A DNA stretch of 25,785 bases from a virus. Under the pieces are notes generated by a model. The model was not told the DNA's origin and made no database searches. It was given only the letters and a program-made list of their open reading frames with translations. The DNA lies in IMG/VR virus record IMGVR_UViG_3300025151_000262, positions 1 to 25,785 of that record. The stretch is one strand, 5' to 3'. Position 1 is the first letter of the stretch, and each line of letters begins with the position of its first letter. This document shows, in pieces, positions 5,170 through 12,134 of this stretch. Both the position numbers and the translations under genes were made by a program.

Positions 5170-5234
5170 GCTAAGAGTTAGTAAACAGCAGTTAGCTAAA
5201 TGCTGCTTGCACCACTAAGAAAGAAGGTTGTGAT

Positions 5235-5609
5235 ATGCTTCCAGCAGATAGAAAGCTGACTGATAAACAGATAGCTTTGGTAGATACACTCGTAGCAGAA
5301 GGGCTGAGTATAAAAGATGCAGCTAGCAAAGCTGGATATGCTGAGGGCGAGAGTGGAAGAGTAAGCGCACACAGAGCATTGAAAGCCCCACATGTGCAGC
5401 AGTACATGGCGCAAAGGATGAATGAGACATTTGGACTGAGCGCTACGAGTGCGCTGGCTACAGTTCGTAGGCTATCTTCGAGTGCTAAGTCTGAGTATGT
5501 TCAGCTAGAAGCGAGCAAGGATTTATTGGATAGGGCTGGCTATAAACCGATAGATCGTTCACAGGTGCAAGTTGCAGGAGATATTAAGGTTTCTATTGAC
5601 CTGACGTAA
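5235..5609 (+). CDS. Small terminase subunit
   Basis: A 124-aa protein with the N-terminal DNA-binding layout of phage small terminases: LTDKQIALVDTLVAEGLSIKDAASKAGYAE (helix-turn-helix, residues 8-37), then a helix RVSAHRALKAPHVQQYMAQRM and a central helical oligomerisation region rich in Ala/Leu. The C-terminal strand region (QVQVAGDIKVSIDL) would contact the large subunit. Role: rings that recognise the packaging start on concatemeric phage DNA and stimulate the large terminase. The start has AGAAGG seven bases upstream. It is the first confident rightward gene after the strand switch and is followed by a hairpin with a T-tract. Confidence 0.85.
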   Translation: MLPADRKLTDKQIALVDTLVAEGLSIKDAASKAGYAEGESGRVSAHRALKAPHVQQYMAQRMNETFGLSATSALATVRRLSSSAKSEYVQLEASKDLLDRAGYKPIDRSQVQVAGDIKVSIDLT

Positions 5610-5613
5610 GGGG

Positions 5614-5668
5614 GTAGGGGGAAAAACTAGTTGCTGTGTTACTGTAATAGTCCCCTACTGGCATTTTT
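5614..5668 (+). terminator. Probable terminator after the small terminase gene
   Basis: GTAGGGG (5614-5620) pairs with CCCCTAC (5652-5658), and ACTA (5626-5629) with TAGT (5648-5651) inside, followed by TGGCATTTTTA. The long loop makes it weaker than a standard terminator. A promoter-like 10-mer follows 13 bases later, consistent with a transcription-unit boundary. Confidence 0.5.
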
Positions 5669-5680
5669 ATCTCCTAAGGT

Positions 5681-5690
5681 TTGTGCATTG
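5681..5690 (+). promoter_or_regulatory. TTGTGCATTG element, copy 1 (small-protein cassette)
   Basis: First of three identical intergenic 10-mers, 33 bases before the first gene of the cassette and followed by an AT-rich stretch (TCAGTAATA then Ts). Proposed phage promoter element. Confidence 0.55.
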
Positions 5691-5723
5691 TCAGTAATAT
5701 TTTTTTTGGTGTAGGGGTATTTT

Positions 5724-5828
5724 ATGAAAAGGTTTGGTAATAAGGTTCCTGAGCGTTATCCTCCTCGCGCTAGTACGTTGAGGGCGAAGGCGGCTTTAAG
5801 GAGTGTTGGTTATGCGAAAGGAGCATAA
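5724..5828 (+). CDS. Basic 34-aa protein
   Basis: MKRFGNKVPERYPPRAST and on to a stop at 5828: nine Lys/Arg and one acidic residue in 34. AGGGG six bases before the ATG supports translation, and the gene overlaps the next by 17 nt. Not recognised. Likely a real member of the run of small basic proteins between the terminase subunits; nucleic-acid binding is inferred from charge only. Confidence 0.6.
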   Translation: MKRFGNKVPERYPPRASTLRAKAALRSVGYAKGA

Positions 5829-6084
5829 GAGTCCGAGTGGTGGTTTGACTGCTGCGGGTCGTGCTTATTTTAAGAGGAAAGAGGGTGCGAATTTAAAGCC
5901 ACCTGTTAAGAGTGGTGTAAATCCGAGGCGGGTTTCGTTTGCGGCTAGGTTTGCTGGTATGAAGGGTCCGATGAGGGATGAGAAGGGGAGGCCTACGCGG
6001 AAGGCTTTAGCTTTGAAGGCGTGGGGGTTTGGCAGTGTGGAGGCTGCGCGTAATTTTGCGAAGCGGCATAAGAAGAAGGCGTAA
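5812..6084 (+). CDS. DUF6321-like basic protein
   Basis: A 90-aa protein with the ordered motifs I associate with DUF6321: HKSPSGGLTAAGRAYFKRKEGANLKPPV at the N-terminus, RRVSFAARFAGMKGPM in the middle and GRPTRKALALKAWGF towards the end, closing with a Lys-rich tail. The family occurs in marine phages and some giant viruses with no known function. Start at 5812 is preferred to GTG 5803 because AAGGAG lies about eight bases before this ATG. It is very basic. Its place in the cassette between small and large terminase suggests a packaged or packaging-associated protein, but nothing in the sequence proves it. Confidence 0.75.
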   Translation: MRKEHKSPSGGLTAAGRAYFKRKEGANLKPPVKSGVNPRRVSFAARFAGMKGPMRDEKGRPTRKALALKAWGFGSVEAARNFAKRHKKKA

Positions 6085-6087
6085 GGT

Positions 6088-6270
6088 ATGTGTTTTGGTG
6101 GCGGTGGTAAGAGTTCTGAGCAGATGTATGAGGAGATGAAGCCTGAGTTTGGTCCTTTACCTTCTTTGTCTATGAAGAGGGCTGAGAGGAGGCGTCAGAC
6201 CTTTAAGGATGTTTCGAAGCGGAGTGGGATGCAGAAGCGTAGTTTGTTGATGCCGAGAGGAGAATACTAA
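6088..6270 (+). CDS. MCFGGG-type small protein
   Basis: A 60-aa protein opening MCFGGGGKSSEQMYEEMKPEFG and ending in a basic RRQTFKDVSKRSGMQKRSLLM tail. The MCFGGG start recurs at 9394 just before the portal gene, so the two are probable paralogues or share an N-terminal signal. Cys2 near the N-terminus is fixed in both. Similar Met-Cys-Phe-Gly-Gly proteins are frequent near structural genes of marine phages; role unknown. It is three bases after the previous gene and ends in a TAATG junction with the next. Confidence 0.65.
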   Translation: MCFGGGGKSSEQMYEEMKPEFGPLPSLSMKRAERRRQTFKDVSKRSGMQKRSLLMPRGEY

Positions 6271-6347
6271 TGCCACAGGGTAAAGGCACTTATGGCTCTA
6301 AGGTTGGGCGTCCTTCTAAGCGGAAGCCAAGTGGAAAGAAGAAGTAA
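6270..6347 (+). CDS. 25-aa very basic peptide (MPQGKGTYGSKVGRP type)
   Basis: MPQGKGTYGSKVGRPSKRKP then SGKKK: nine Lys/Arg, no acidic residue. Both ends are TAATG junctions with neighbours, which supports it as a gene. I recall closely similar peptides in many marine phage genomes beside structural genes; function unknown. The GRP(S/P)K core resembles an AT-hook-like segment, which hints at DNA binding. Confidence 0.65.
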   Translation: MPQGKGTYGSKVGRPSKRKPSGKKK

Positions 6348-6607
6348 TGGCTGACTTTACGCAAGCTGAGTATGAGAAACTTAGTTCTGAGTTAGATGCA
6401 ATTGAGAGTAAGCAGAGTAATACTCTGTTGAATAGGTTTAAGCGTAAGATTCGCAGTCTTTATATGAGTAAAGATGAGTTGCAAGACCTTGAGGAAGATA
6501 GGAAGCGGGGTCAGCGTGTGATGACTGGGCGGCAGCATACTTTGTTTCGGCGTGTTAATCAGATGGAAAAGCAGATGCGCGAGGAGGGTAAAGGTGGCGG
6601 TAAATGA
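6347..6607 (+). CDS. Hypothetical 86-aa helical protein
   Basis: Charged, helical protein: ADFTQAEYEKLSSELDAIES, then FKRKIRSLYMSKDELQDLEEDRKRGQR, then a basic RRVNQMEKQMREEGKGGGK tail. A coiled coil is likely at both ends. It is not recognised. It starts in a TAATG junction and overlaps the next gene by 14 nt. Confidence 0.65.
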   Translation: MADFTQAEYEKLSSELDAIESKQSNTLLNRFKRKIRSLYMSKDELQDLEEDRKRGQRVMTGRQHTLFRRVNQMEKQMREEGKGGGK

Positions 6608-6761
6608 AGCTGGCAACTATACCAAGCCTAAGATGAGGGCTTCTTTGTTTCGTAAGATTAAGGCAAAGGCAACGCACGGGACTGCGGCAGGTCAATGGTC
6701 GGCAAGAAAAGCACAGTTGCTTGCCAAGGAATACAAGAAGCGTGGCGGAGGTTATCGGTGA
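6594..6761 (+). CDS. Small basic protein with QWSARKAQ motif
   Basis: A 55-aa protein starting at GTG 6594 (MAVNEAGNYTKPKMRASLF), with GAGGAGGG just upstream. It has the NYTKP-x-MR opening, a GQWSARKAQLLAKEYKKRGGGYR ending and a Gly/Thr linker between. This pattern is familiar from small proteins of marine phages and large algal viruses, with no known function. Alternative upstream starts lack a ribosome site and overlap the previous gene further. Strong basic charge fits the rest of the cassette. Confidence 0.65.
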   Translation: MAVNEAGNYTKPKMRASLFRKIKAKATHGTAAGQWSARKAQLLAKEYKKRGGGYR

Positions 6762-7120
6762 TGGATGGAACAACTCGCGCACAAGAAAGAGCTAAGACTC
6801 TTTTAAAGGATGTTCAGAAGGAGCTTCGCAGTATTCCCAAGCTGCCTACTGTTAAGAGTGACCCAAAATTAGCGGATGCTGTTTTGACAACGCCGACTGC
6901 GGCTATTCAGCTTCTTCGCCGTGGCATTAGACTTTTGCGCGGTGGTGAGTCTAGCTCAAAGCTGGAAGCAAAGGAGCGTAAGCTAAAAAACTATATTGAA
7001 AAAGTCGAAGAGATGAAGAAGACTGGATATAGCTTTGGTAGCGGAACAACGACTGACTATAGGGGAAAGAAAGTTGATCCTTCTTCTAAGACTATTTTGA
7101 CCACAAAGAAAGCGCCATGA
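6761..7120 (+). CDS. Hypothetical 119-aa protein
   Basis: Starts at the ATG in a TGATG junction at 6761, with GGAGG nine bases upstream, giving MDGTTRAQERAKTLLKDVQK. Helical N-terminus, then a hydrophobic-basic stretch TTPTAAIQLLRRGIRLLRGG, a Lys-rich helix EAKERKLKNYIEKVEEMKK and a Gly/Ser/Thr tail. Not recognised. It overlaps the next gene by ATGA, so it is co-translated with the cassette. Confidence 0.65.
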   Translation: MDGTTRAQERAKTLLKDVQKELRSIPKLPTVKSDPKLADAVLTTPTAAIQLLRRGIRLLRGGESSSKLEAKERKLKNYIEKVEEMKKTGYSFGSGTTTDYRGKKVDPSSKTILTTKKAP

Positions 7121-7353
7121 AACCTTCTCAGAAATCTTTGCTAAATTGGGGAAAGCAGAAGTGGCGCACCAAGTCTGGCAAAAAGTCTAGTGAGACTGGT
7201 GAGCGGTACTTACCTTCTAAGGCTATCGCTGCTCTTAGTAGTTCTGAATATGCAGCTACAACCAGAGCTAAACGAGCGGGTAAGGCAAAGGGTAAGCAGT
7301 TTGTGGCTCAACCGAAAGCAATTGCTCGGAAAGTAAGGAGATATAGAACTTAA
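7117..7353 (+). CDS. DUF5872-like basic protein
   Basis: A 78-aa protein with ordered motifs SLLNWGKQKWRTKSGK, GERYLPSKAIAALSSSEYAATTRAKRAG and KGKQFVAQPKAIARKVRRYR. This matches what I remember as DUF5872, found in marine phages and giant viruses, with function unknown. About a quarter of its residues are Lys or Arg, again suggesting nucleic-acid contact. Start and stop lie in ATGA and TAATG junctions. Confidence 0.7.
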   Translation: MKPSQKSLLNWGKQKWRTKSGKKSSETGERYLPSKAIAALSSSEYAATTRAKRAGKAKGKQFVAQPKAIARKVRRYRT

Positions 7354-7613
7354 TGGCTTGGTATATTAAATCTACGAATGAACTCTGGACTGGTCCTACG
7401 CATTATTTTCAAGGGTGGACTTGGAGTGGGGCTACTAAGACGAGTAACTCTGTTAAGTTAATTGAGGGTGATGAGCCAGTAAAGGCAAGGACGAAGAAAG
7501 GGACTTATAAGTCTGATGATCCTTCTACGCCTCATATTGATGAATCAAAGGCAAGGCCCAAGACAGCGGCACAAAAGCGTAAAGCGCGTAAGAGTACAAT
7601 TATAGAGCAATGA
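7353..7613 (+). CDS. Hypothetical 86-aa protein
   Basis: N-terminal half is aromatic and beta-like: MAWYIKSTNELWTGPTHYF then GWTWSGATKTSNSVKLI. The C-terminal half is a disordered Lys-rich tail (PKTAAQKRKARKS). Not recognised. It is coupled to both neighbours by TAATG and ATGA overlaps, with AAGGAG about 12 bases before the start. Confidence 0.65.
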   Translation: MAWYIKSTNELWTGPTHYFQGWTWSGATKTSNSVKLIEGDEPVKARTKKGTYKSDDPSTPHIDESKARPKTAAQKRKARKSTIIEQ

Positions 7614-7810
7614 GTTTTGTAAATACGCTAAAGCAAGAAGACCTTGCGGCATTAAGGAATGCTGTAAGGAAAATACACTTTCAGTATTTTGACGAGAAGC
7701 ATGGTGCTTCTTTTGTTACCAATGCGATGGTAGATCAGATTATTGATTGGTATGGCCCTGAGGTCGTTGAGAAGTCCATGAAGGTTTTGGTAGACAAAGG
7801 TCTGAGATGA
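7610..7810 (+). CDS. Hypothetical 66-aa protein
   Basis: Helical protein (LKQEDLAALRNAVRKIHFQYF, then VDQIIDWYGPEVVEKSMKVL), near neutral and unlike the very basic genes before it. Directly precedes the large terminase with an ATGA overlap, so it is likely made with it. Not recognised; a packaging accessory role is context-based inference. Confidence 0.65.
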   Translation: MSFVNTLKQEDLAALRNAVRKIHFQYFDEKHGASFVTNAMVDQIIDWYGPEVVEKSMKVLVDKGLR

Positions 7811-9324
7811 TCAATTTTAAGTACAAACCAGATGGTGATGTACTCAAGGTTTTTATGAAAGATGATACTTTCTTTCGTGGTATAAGAGGGCCAGTAGGTT
7901 CTGGTAAATCTGTTGGCTGTTGTGTTGAGGTATTTCGCAGAGCGCTTCAGCAGAAGAAGGGGCCAGATGGTATTCGCAAAAGTCGGTGGGCAATTGTTCG
8001 AAACACCAATCCGCAGTTAAGAACGACGACAATAAAGACTTGGCTTGATTGGTTTCCCGAGGCAGATTGGGGCAAGTTTCATTGGTCGGTGCCATACACG
8101 CATCATATTAAAAAGGGGGATATTGATCTTGAGGTTCTTTTCTTGGCTCTTGATAGGCCCGAAGATGTTAAGAAACTGCTTTCTCTTGAACTCACGGGTA
8201 TATGGGTCAACGAGGCGCGAGAAATTCCTAAGTCAATTATTGATGCCTGTACGATGCGTGTTGGGCGTTTTCCTTCTATGCGTGATGGCGGTCCTTCTTG
8301 GACTGGCGTTATTGCCGATACCAACGCGCCCGAAGAGGATCACTGGTGGCCTATCATGGCTGGTGAGGTTCCAATCCCAGATCATATACCGCGTGAGCAA
8401 GCTAAGATGTTGGTCAAGCCAGACAATTGGAGTTTTTACACCCAACCTTCTGCAATGCTTGAAATAAAAAATAAGGATGGAGAATTAGAGAATTATGATT
8501 CAAACCCCAAAGCTGAGAACTGCAAGAACATGTTATCTAATTACTACTCCAATCTTATCAGGGGTAAGACAAAATCATGGATAGATGTTTATGTAATGAA
8601 TCGGTTGGGGCATATTCAAGATGGGAAGCCTGTTTATCCAATGTTTGCATCGGAAGTTCACATAGCAGAAGAAGAAATACCTGTAGCAGCCAGCCTCCCA
8701 GTATATGTTGGCGTAGACTTTGGACTGACACCTGCTGCCGTTCTTGGGCAAAAAGTCAGGGGCCGCTGGTTTCTTCAATCAGAAATTGTGGCAATCGACA
8801 TGGGCATCGTTCGTTTTGCAGAAGTTCTTAGGAATGAGCTTGCAATACGTTTTGCGGCGGCATCCGAGGTAATAATCTATGGAGATCCTGCTGGTGATTT
8901 TAGAGCGCAGACTGATGAATCTACACCTTTCCACATTCTGCGCGGTGCTGGCTTGAGGGCGTTCCCCGCGCCTTCCAACTCTGTTGACCTTCGGCTTGAG
9001 GCTGTCTCTTCCCAGCTGACCAAGATGGTTGAGGGGAAGCCAGCACTTTTAATTGACAGACGCTGCCCTCAGTTAATTAAGGGATTTGAGGGCGGCTACG
9101 CATATAAGCGCATGGAAGTAAGCGGCGAAAGGTATGCTGATAAACCAGATAAGAATATGTTTTCGCATGTGCATGATGCTGCACAGTATTTGTTCTTAGG
9201 TGCCGGAGAGGGGCGAGCTTTAATGAATAGTCAGAAGCCAGCAACGCCAACAGTAGCAAAAACGAACTTTGATGTTTTTCGAAAAGCTCAACGCAAAAAG
9301 CCAAGTCTTTGGGCTAGGTTGTAG
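7807..9324 (+). CDS. Large terminase subunit (packaging ATPase and nuclease)
   Basis: A 505-aa protein with both terminase domains. ATPase: Walker A GPVGSGKS (28-35) and Walker B hydrophobic run LTGIWVNE ending at E136. RNase H-like nuclease: D304 in VGVDFG, D360 in IIYGDPAGD and D457 in HVHDAAQY, the three metal-binding acids. Length is usual for the family. Role: the motor that cuts concatemeric DNA and drives it through the portal into the prohead using ATP. The start shares ATGA with the previous gene and has AAGG six bases upstream. It is separated from its small subunit by about 2.2 kb carrying ten small genes, an unusual gap. No frameshift or missing residue is seen. Confidence 0.93.
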   Translation: MINFKYKPDGDVLKVFMKDDTFFRGIRGPVGSGKSVGCCVEVFRRALQQKKGPDGIRKSRWAIVRNTNPQLRTTTIKTWLDWFPEADWGKFHWSVPYTHHIKKGDIDLEVLFLALDRPEDVKKLLSLELTGIWVNEAREIPKSIIDACTMRVGRFPSMRDGGPSWTGVIADTNAPEEDHWWPIMAGEVPIPDHIPREQAKMLVKPDNWSFYTQPSAMLEIKNKDGELENYDSNPKAENCKNMLSNYYSNLIRGKTKSWIDVYVMNRLGHIQDGKPVYPMFASEVHIAEEEIPVAASLPVYVGVDFGLTPAAVLGQKVRGRWFLQSEIVAIDMGIVRFAEVLRNELAIRFAAASEVIIYGDPAGDFRAQTDESTPFHILRGAGLRAFPAPSNSVDLRLEAVSSQLTKMVEGKPALLIDRRCPQLIKGFEGGYAYKRMEVSGERYADKPDKNMFSHVHDAAQYLFLGAGEGRALMNSQKPATPTVAKTNFDVFRKAQRKKPSLWARL

Positions 9325-9336
9325 CCATTTGTTGTT

Positions 9337-9346
9337 TTGTGCATTG
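9337..9346 (+). promoter_or_regulatory. TTGTGCATTG element, copy 2 (portal operon)
   Basis: Identical to copies at 5681 and 23775, in the 69-base gap after the large terminase and 47 bases before the next start. AT-rich sequence follows (AATTAATTTTTC). Confidence 0.55.
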
Positions 9347-9393
9347 AATTAATTTTTCTTCTATGTTTACGAGTAGAAAACAGGAGATAGAAT

Positions 9394-9627
9394 ATGTGCT
9401 TTGGTGGTGGGCCTTCAAAGGCAGAAAAGAGAGCAGCAGCACAGCGGCGTGTAGAAGCAGACATTGCTCAACGTGAGGAAGCTGAAAAGCGCGCCAAGCA
9501 AAAGCGTGAAGATATTTCCGATGCTCTCCAAGCAAGAACTCAACGTAGAGGAATGCGTGGTGGTGCTGGTCGACGCTCTTTGTTTCGCTCTGGCGGATCT
9601 GGTTTTTTAGGCAGGTTTGATTACTAA
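9394..9627 (+). CDS. MCFGGG-type protein before the portal
   Basis: A 77-aa protein: MCFGGGPSKAEKRAAAQRRVE, then a long charged helix rich in Ala/Glu/Lys/Arg (to about residue 50), then a Gly/Arg tail ending GSGFLGRFDY. The same six-residue start occurs in the 6088 gene. A CAGGAG ribosome site lies seven bases upstream, and the stop overlaps the portal start as TAATG. It is probably the first gene of the head operon. Function is unknown; placement beside the portal suggests a minor virion or assembly role. Confidence 0.65.
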   Translation: MCFGGGPSKAEKRAAAQRRVEADIAQREEAEKRAKQKREDISDALQARTQRRGMRGGAGRRSLFRSGGSGFLGRFDY

Positions 9628-11150
9628 TGATTGCTAAAAAGTACATACAGAAATATCAAAAGGCCAAGGCTTTTCGAGAGAATTGGGTTCCATTATTTGA
9701 GGAATGTTATGAGTATTCCCTTCCTCAGCGTGAGTCATTTTACTATGAAGAGGCTGGTCAGCGTCGAGACGAAAAGATTTTTGATGAGACGGCTGTTGTT
9801 GGTGTTCAAGAGTTTGCAAGTAGACTTCAGTCTGGGTTGGTTCCGAACTATGCTCGATGGGCTGACCTAACTTCTGGGAGTGAGGTTCCTCCAGAGCGGA
9901 GGGAGCAAATTGATAATGAGCTTGATGAAGTAACTGAGTATGTATTTGAGGTTATTCAAAACTCTAATTTTAGCCAAGAGGTTCATGAATCATTTATGGA
10001 CTTGGCTGTCGGGACTGGTGTCTTGTGTGTTGAAGAGGGGGATGCACTTAACCCAGTGATTTTCTCAGCGATCCCGCTCCCTCATGTTGTACTTGATACT
10101 GGTCCCGACGATAGAATAGATCATGTTTACAGAGAAAGAAAAAATGTTGAATTTGATCATTTGCCAATAATGTATCCTAAGGGTCAGTTTGATTCACAGG
10201 TTCAATCAAGAATGGGGCAAGACCAAAAAACTACAGTGCTTGAAGTTGTTTGCCGTAATTACTCAAAAAAGAATCAAGAGGCTTACTATCACTATGCAAT
10301 CTGCATGACGACAAGCACCTTGTTACATTCAAAAGAGCTAACAGGCATTGGGTCAAATCCTTTTGTTTGCTTTCGTTGGTCTAAGTGTGCTGGTGAAATC
10401 TATGGTAGAGGGCCACTTATCTCTGCATTATCTGCAATTAAAACGACTAACCTTACAATTGAAATGATTCTTGAAAATGCCCAGATGTCAATCTCCGGCA
10501 TTTATCAAATGGAAGATGATGGTGTAATTAATCCTGATACAATTAATCTTGTTCCAGGATCTATTATTCCAAAAGCTATGGGAAGTCGTGGCTTAGAGCC
10601 AATAAATGCTGCGGGTCGATTTGATGTTGCTCAACTTGTTCTTGGTGATCAGCGTTTGAATATTAAACGTGCTTTGTTTAATGACATGCTTGGTGATCCT
10701 GATAAGACGCCAGCTACAGCGACTGAAGTTGCGGAGAGAATGGCTGATTTGTCTCGACGCATGGGTGCTGCATTTGGAAGATTGCAAGCTGAATTAATTC
10801 AGCCTGTCTTACAGCGTGTAATATACATATTAAAGAAACAGGGACGAATCGAAGTACCTACAGTTAATGGGCGTGAAGTTAAAATTCGTTCGGTATCTCC
10901 ACTAGCGCAAGCACAAGCAAATCAAGACATTTCTAGTGTAGCTCGCTTTCTTGAACTTGTTGGTGGAGTCTTTGGTCCGCAAATGTTGCAGGTTCTTATT
11001 GATAGCGAACAGACTGCTGTTCACCTTGCTAAAAAGTTTGGTGTACCAGAGAGCTTGATTCGTGATGAAGAACAGCGTAAACAAATAGCTGCATTGGCGC
11101 AGCAAATAGCGCAGGAACAAGGAATGTTACCGAGTGCCGAACAAGGTTAA
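9627..11150 (+). CDS. Portal / head-to-tail connector protein (T7 gp8-like)
   Basis: A 507-aa protein matching the podovirus head-tail connector family in length and order. N-terminal motifs: RENWVPLFEECYEYSLPQ, then DEKIFDETAVVGVQEFASRLQSGLVP, then RWADL. The central region has DLAVGTGVL, FVCFRWSK and GEIYGRGPLISALSAIKTTN. The long C-terminal helix carries GDPDKTPATATEVAERMADLSRRMGAAFGRLQ, followed by a Gln/Ala-rich end. Role: dodecameric ring at the capsid vertex through which DNA is packaged and ejected, and on which the tail assembles. Start is in a TAATG junction. Scaffold and capsid genes follow in T7 order. Confidence 0.92.
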   Translation: MIAKKYIQKYQKAKAFRENWVPLFEECYEYSLPQRESFYYEEAGQRRDEKIFDETAVVGVQEFASRLQSGLVPNYARWADLTSGSEVPPERREQIDNELDEVTEYVFEVIQNSNFSQEVHESFMDLAVGTGVLCVEEGDALNPVIFSAIPLPHVVLDTGPDDRIDHVYRERKNVEFDHLPIMYPKGQFDSQVQSRMGQDQKTTVLEVVCRNYSKKNQEAYYHYAICMTTSTLLHSKELTGIGSNPFVCFRWSKCAGEIYGRGPLISALSAIKTTNLTIEMILENAQMSISGIYQMEDDGVINPDTINLVPGSIIPKAMGSRGLEPINAAGRFDVAQLVLGDQRLNIKRALFNDMLGDPDKTPATATEVAERMADLSRRMGAAFGRLQAELIQPVLQRVIYILKKQGRIEVPTVNGREVKIRSVSPLAQAQANQDISSVARFLELVGGVFGPQMLQVLIDSEQTAVHLAKKFGVPESLIRDEEQRKQIAALAQQIAQEQGMLPSAEQG

Positions 11151-11391
11151 TATTGGATTAGATGGAGTTCAGCGACAGTCTGATAAGGATAAACAAGTTA
11201 GTCAGAATGTTGCAGAGGTATTTAGCACACCTACTGGCAAGGAAGTTCTTCGTTATTTGCGATCTATTACCATTGAGATGGTAAATGGGCCTAATGTGAC
11301 TACAGAAGAGTTGCGTCATATTGAGGGTCAACGATATATTGTTGGTCTTCTTGAGCAACGTATTGCACATGCACATAGGAGCAAACAATGA
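11134..11391 (+). CDS. Bbp19-like small protein
   Basis: An 85-aa protein beginning at GTG 11134, inside the last codons of the portal gene. Its C-terminal half has TPTGKEVLRYLRSITIEM and EELRHIEGQRYIVGLLEQRI. That is the pattern of Bbp19-like podovirus proteins encoded between portal and scaffold genes (a GK-VL helix, then an EG-R-V--LL helix). The family has no firm function. An upstream AAGGAATG box and the 17-nt overlap suggest coupled translation with the portal; an ATGA overlap leads into the scaffold gene. Confidence 0.7.
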   Translation: MPNKVNIGLDGVQRQSDKDKQVSQNVAEVFSTPTGKEVLRYLRSITIEMVNGPNVTTEELRHIEGQRYIVGLLEQRIAHAHRSKQ

Positions 11392-12134
11392 GTGAAGACA
11401 ATCAAGCAGCGATAGATGTTGCGGCGCAAGAAGGTCGTGATTTTATAACTGAGGAAGATTTGAGTCAAGCAGAAGTTCCAGCGCGACCAGAGTGGTTGCC
11501 TGAGAAGTTTAATACAGCAGAGGATTTAGCCAAGTCTTATGAGGAACTTTCTAAAAAACTTGGTTCTAAAGAAGAAGATATTCGTAATTCTATTTTAGAA
11601 GAAATACAGAATGAGGCTTTTTCAGATCGACCAGAGAAAGCTGGTGATTATCAGTTACCAGACATTGTTGATGAAGAAATGGCTGTTGATAATGAGCTAT
11701 TACAATGGTGGTCAGAACACTCTTTTGAAAACGGATATAGTCAAGAAGAATTTCAAAAAGGGATTGAAATGTATGCTCAAGCTATTAATCAAACTCAACC
11801 AGATCTTGAAGCAGAAAAGTCTAGGTTAGGTGACAATGCAGAAGCTAGGATTAATTCTGCATCTGTGTTTGCAAATAAGTTTTTTCCAGAAGAGGCAATC
11901 CCTGCTATTGAGCGCATGTGTGAAACGCATGAGGGGATCATTGCACTTGAGGCAGTTCAAGAAGCAATGAGGGATGGTAACTTTGCGCAAGACACTCAGC
12001 CAGCCGCAGTATTGGGTCAGTCGGATGCTGATGAGTTAATGGCACGACCTGAGTATTGGAGCGACACATCAGAAGGCAGATTGCTACGTCAGCAAGTAAC
12101 GCAAATTTATCAAGATATGCACCGTGGACCTTAA
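11388..12134 (+). CDS. Capsid scaffolding protein (T7 gp9-like)
   Basis: A 248-aa, very acidic protein located between portal and capsid genes, as scaffolds are. The N-terminal region is disordered and Glu/Asp-rich, followed by RPEWLPEKFNTAEDLAKSYEELSKKLG, a hallmark of podovirus scaffold/assembly proteins. The C-terminus is helical and ends SEGRLLRQQVTQIYQDMHRG, suitable for binding the coat protein. Role: internal core guiding prohead assembly, lost on DNA packaging. ATGA overlap with the previous gene and an 11-nt overlap with the next. Confidence 0.88.
   Translation: MSEDNQAAIDVAAQEGRDFITEEDLSQAEVPARPEWLPEKFNTAEDLAKSYEELSKKLGSKEEDIRNSILEEIQNEAFSDRPEKAGDYQLPDIVDEEMAVDNELLQWWSEHSFENGYSQEEFQKGIEMYAQAINQTQPDLEAEKSRLGDNAEARINSASVFANKFFPEEAIPAIERMCETHEGIIALEAVQEAMRDGNFAQDTQPAAVLGQSDADELMARPEYWSDTSEGRLLRQQVTQIYQDMHRGP

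Larger units (their letters stand above)
5061..5201 (+). repeat. Four AGTTAG repeats before the small terminase gene
   Basis: AGTTAG followed by A-rich sequence occurs at 5061, 5117, 5176 and 5190; the copies at 5117 and 5190 share AGTTAGCTAAA. TGACGTCA (5154-5161) lies among them. Iteron-like or packaging-protein sites are possible. Confidence 0.4.
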
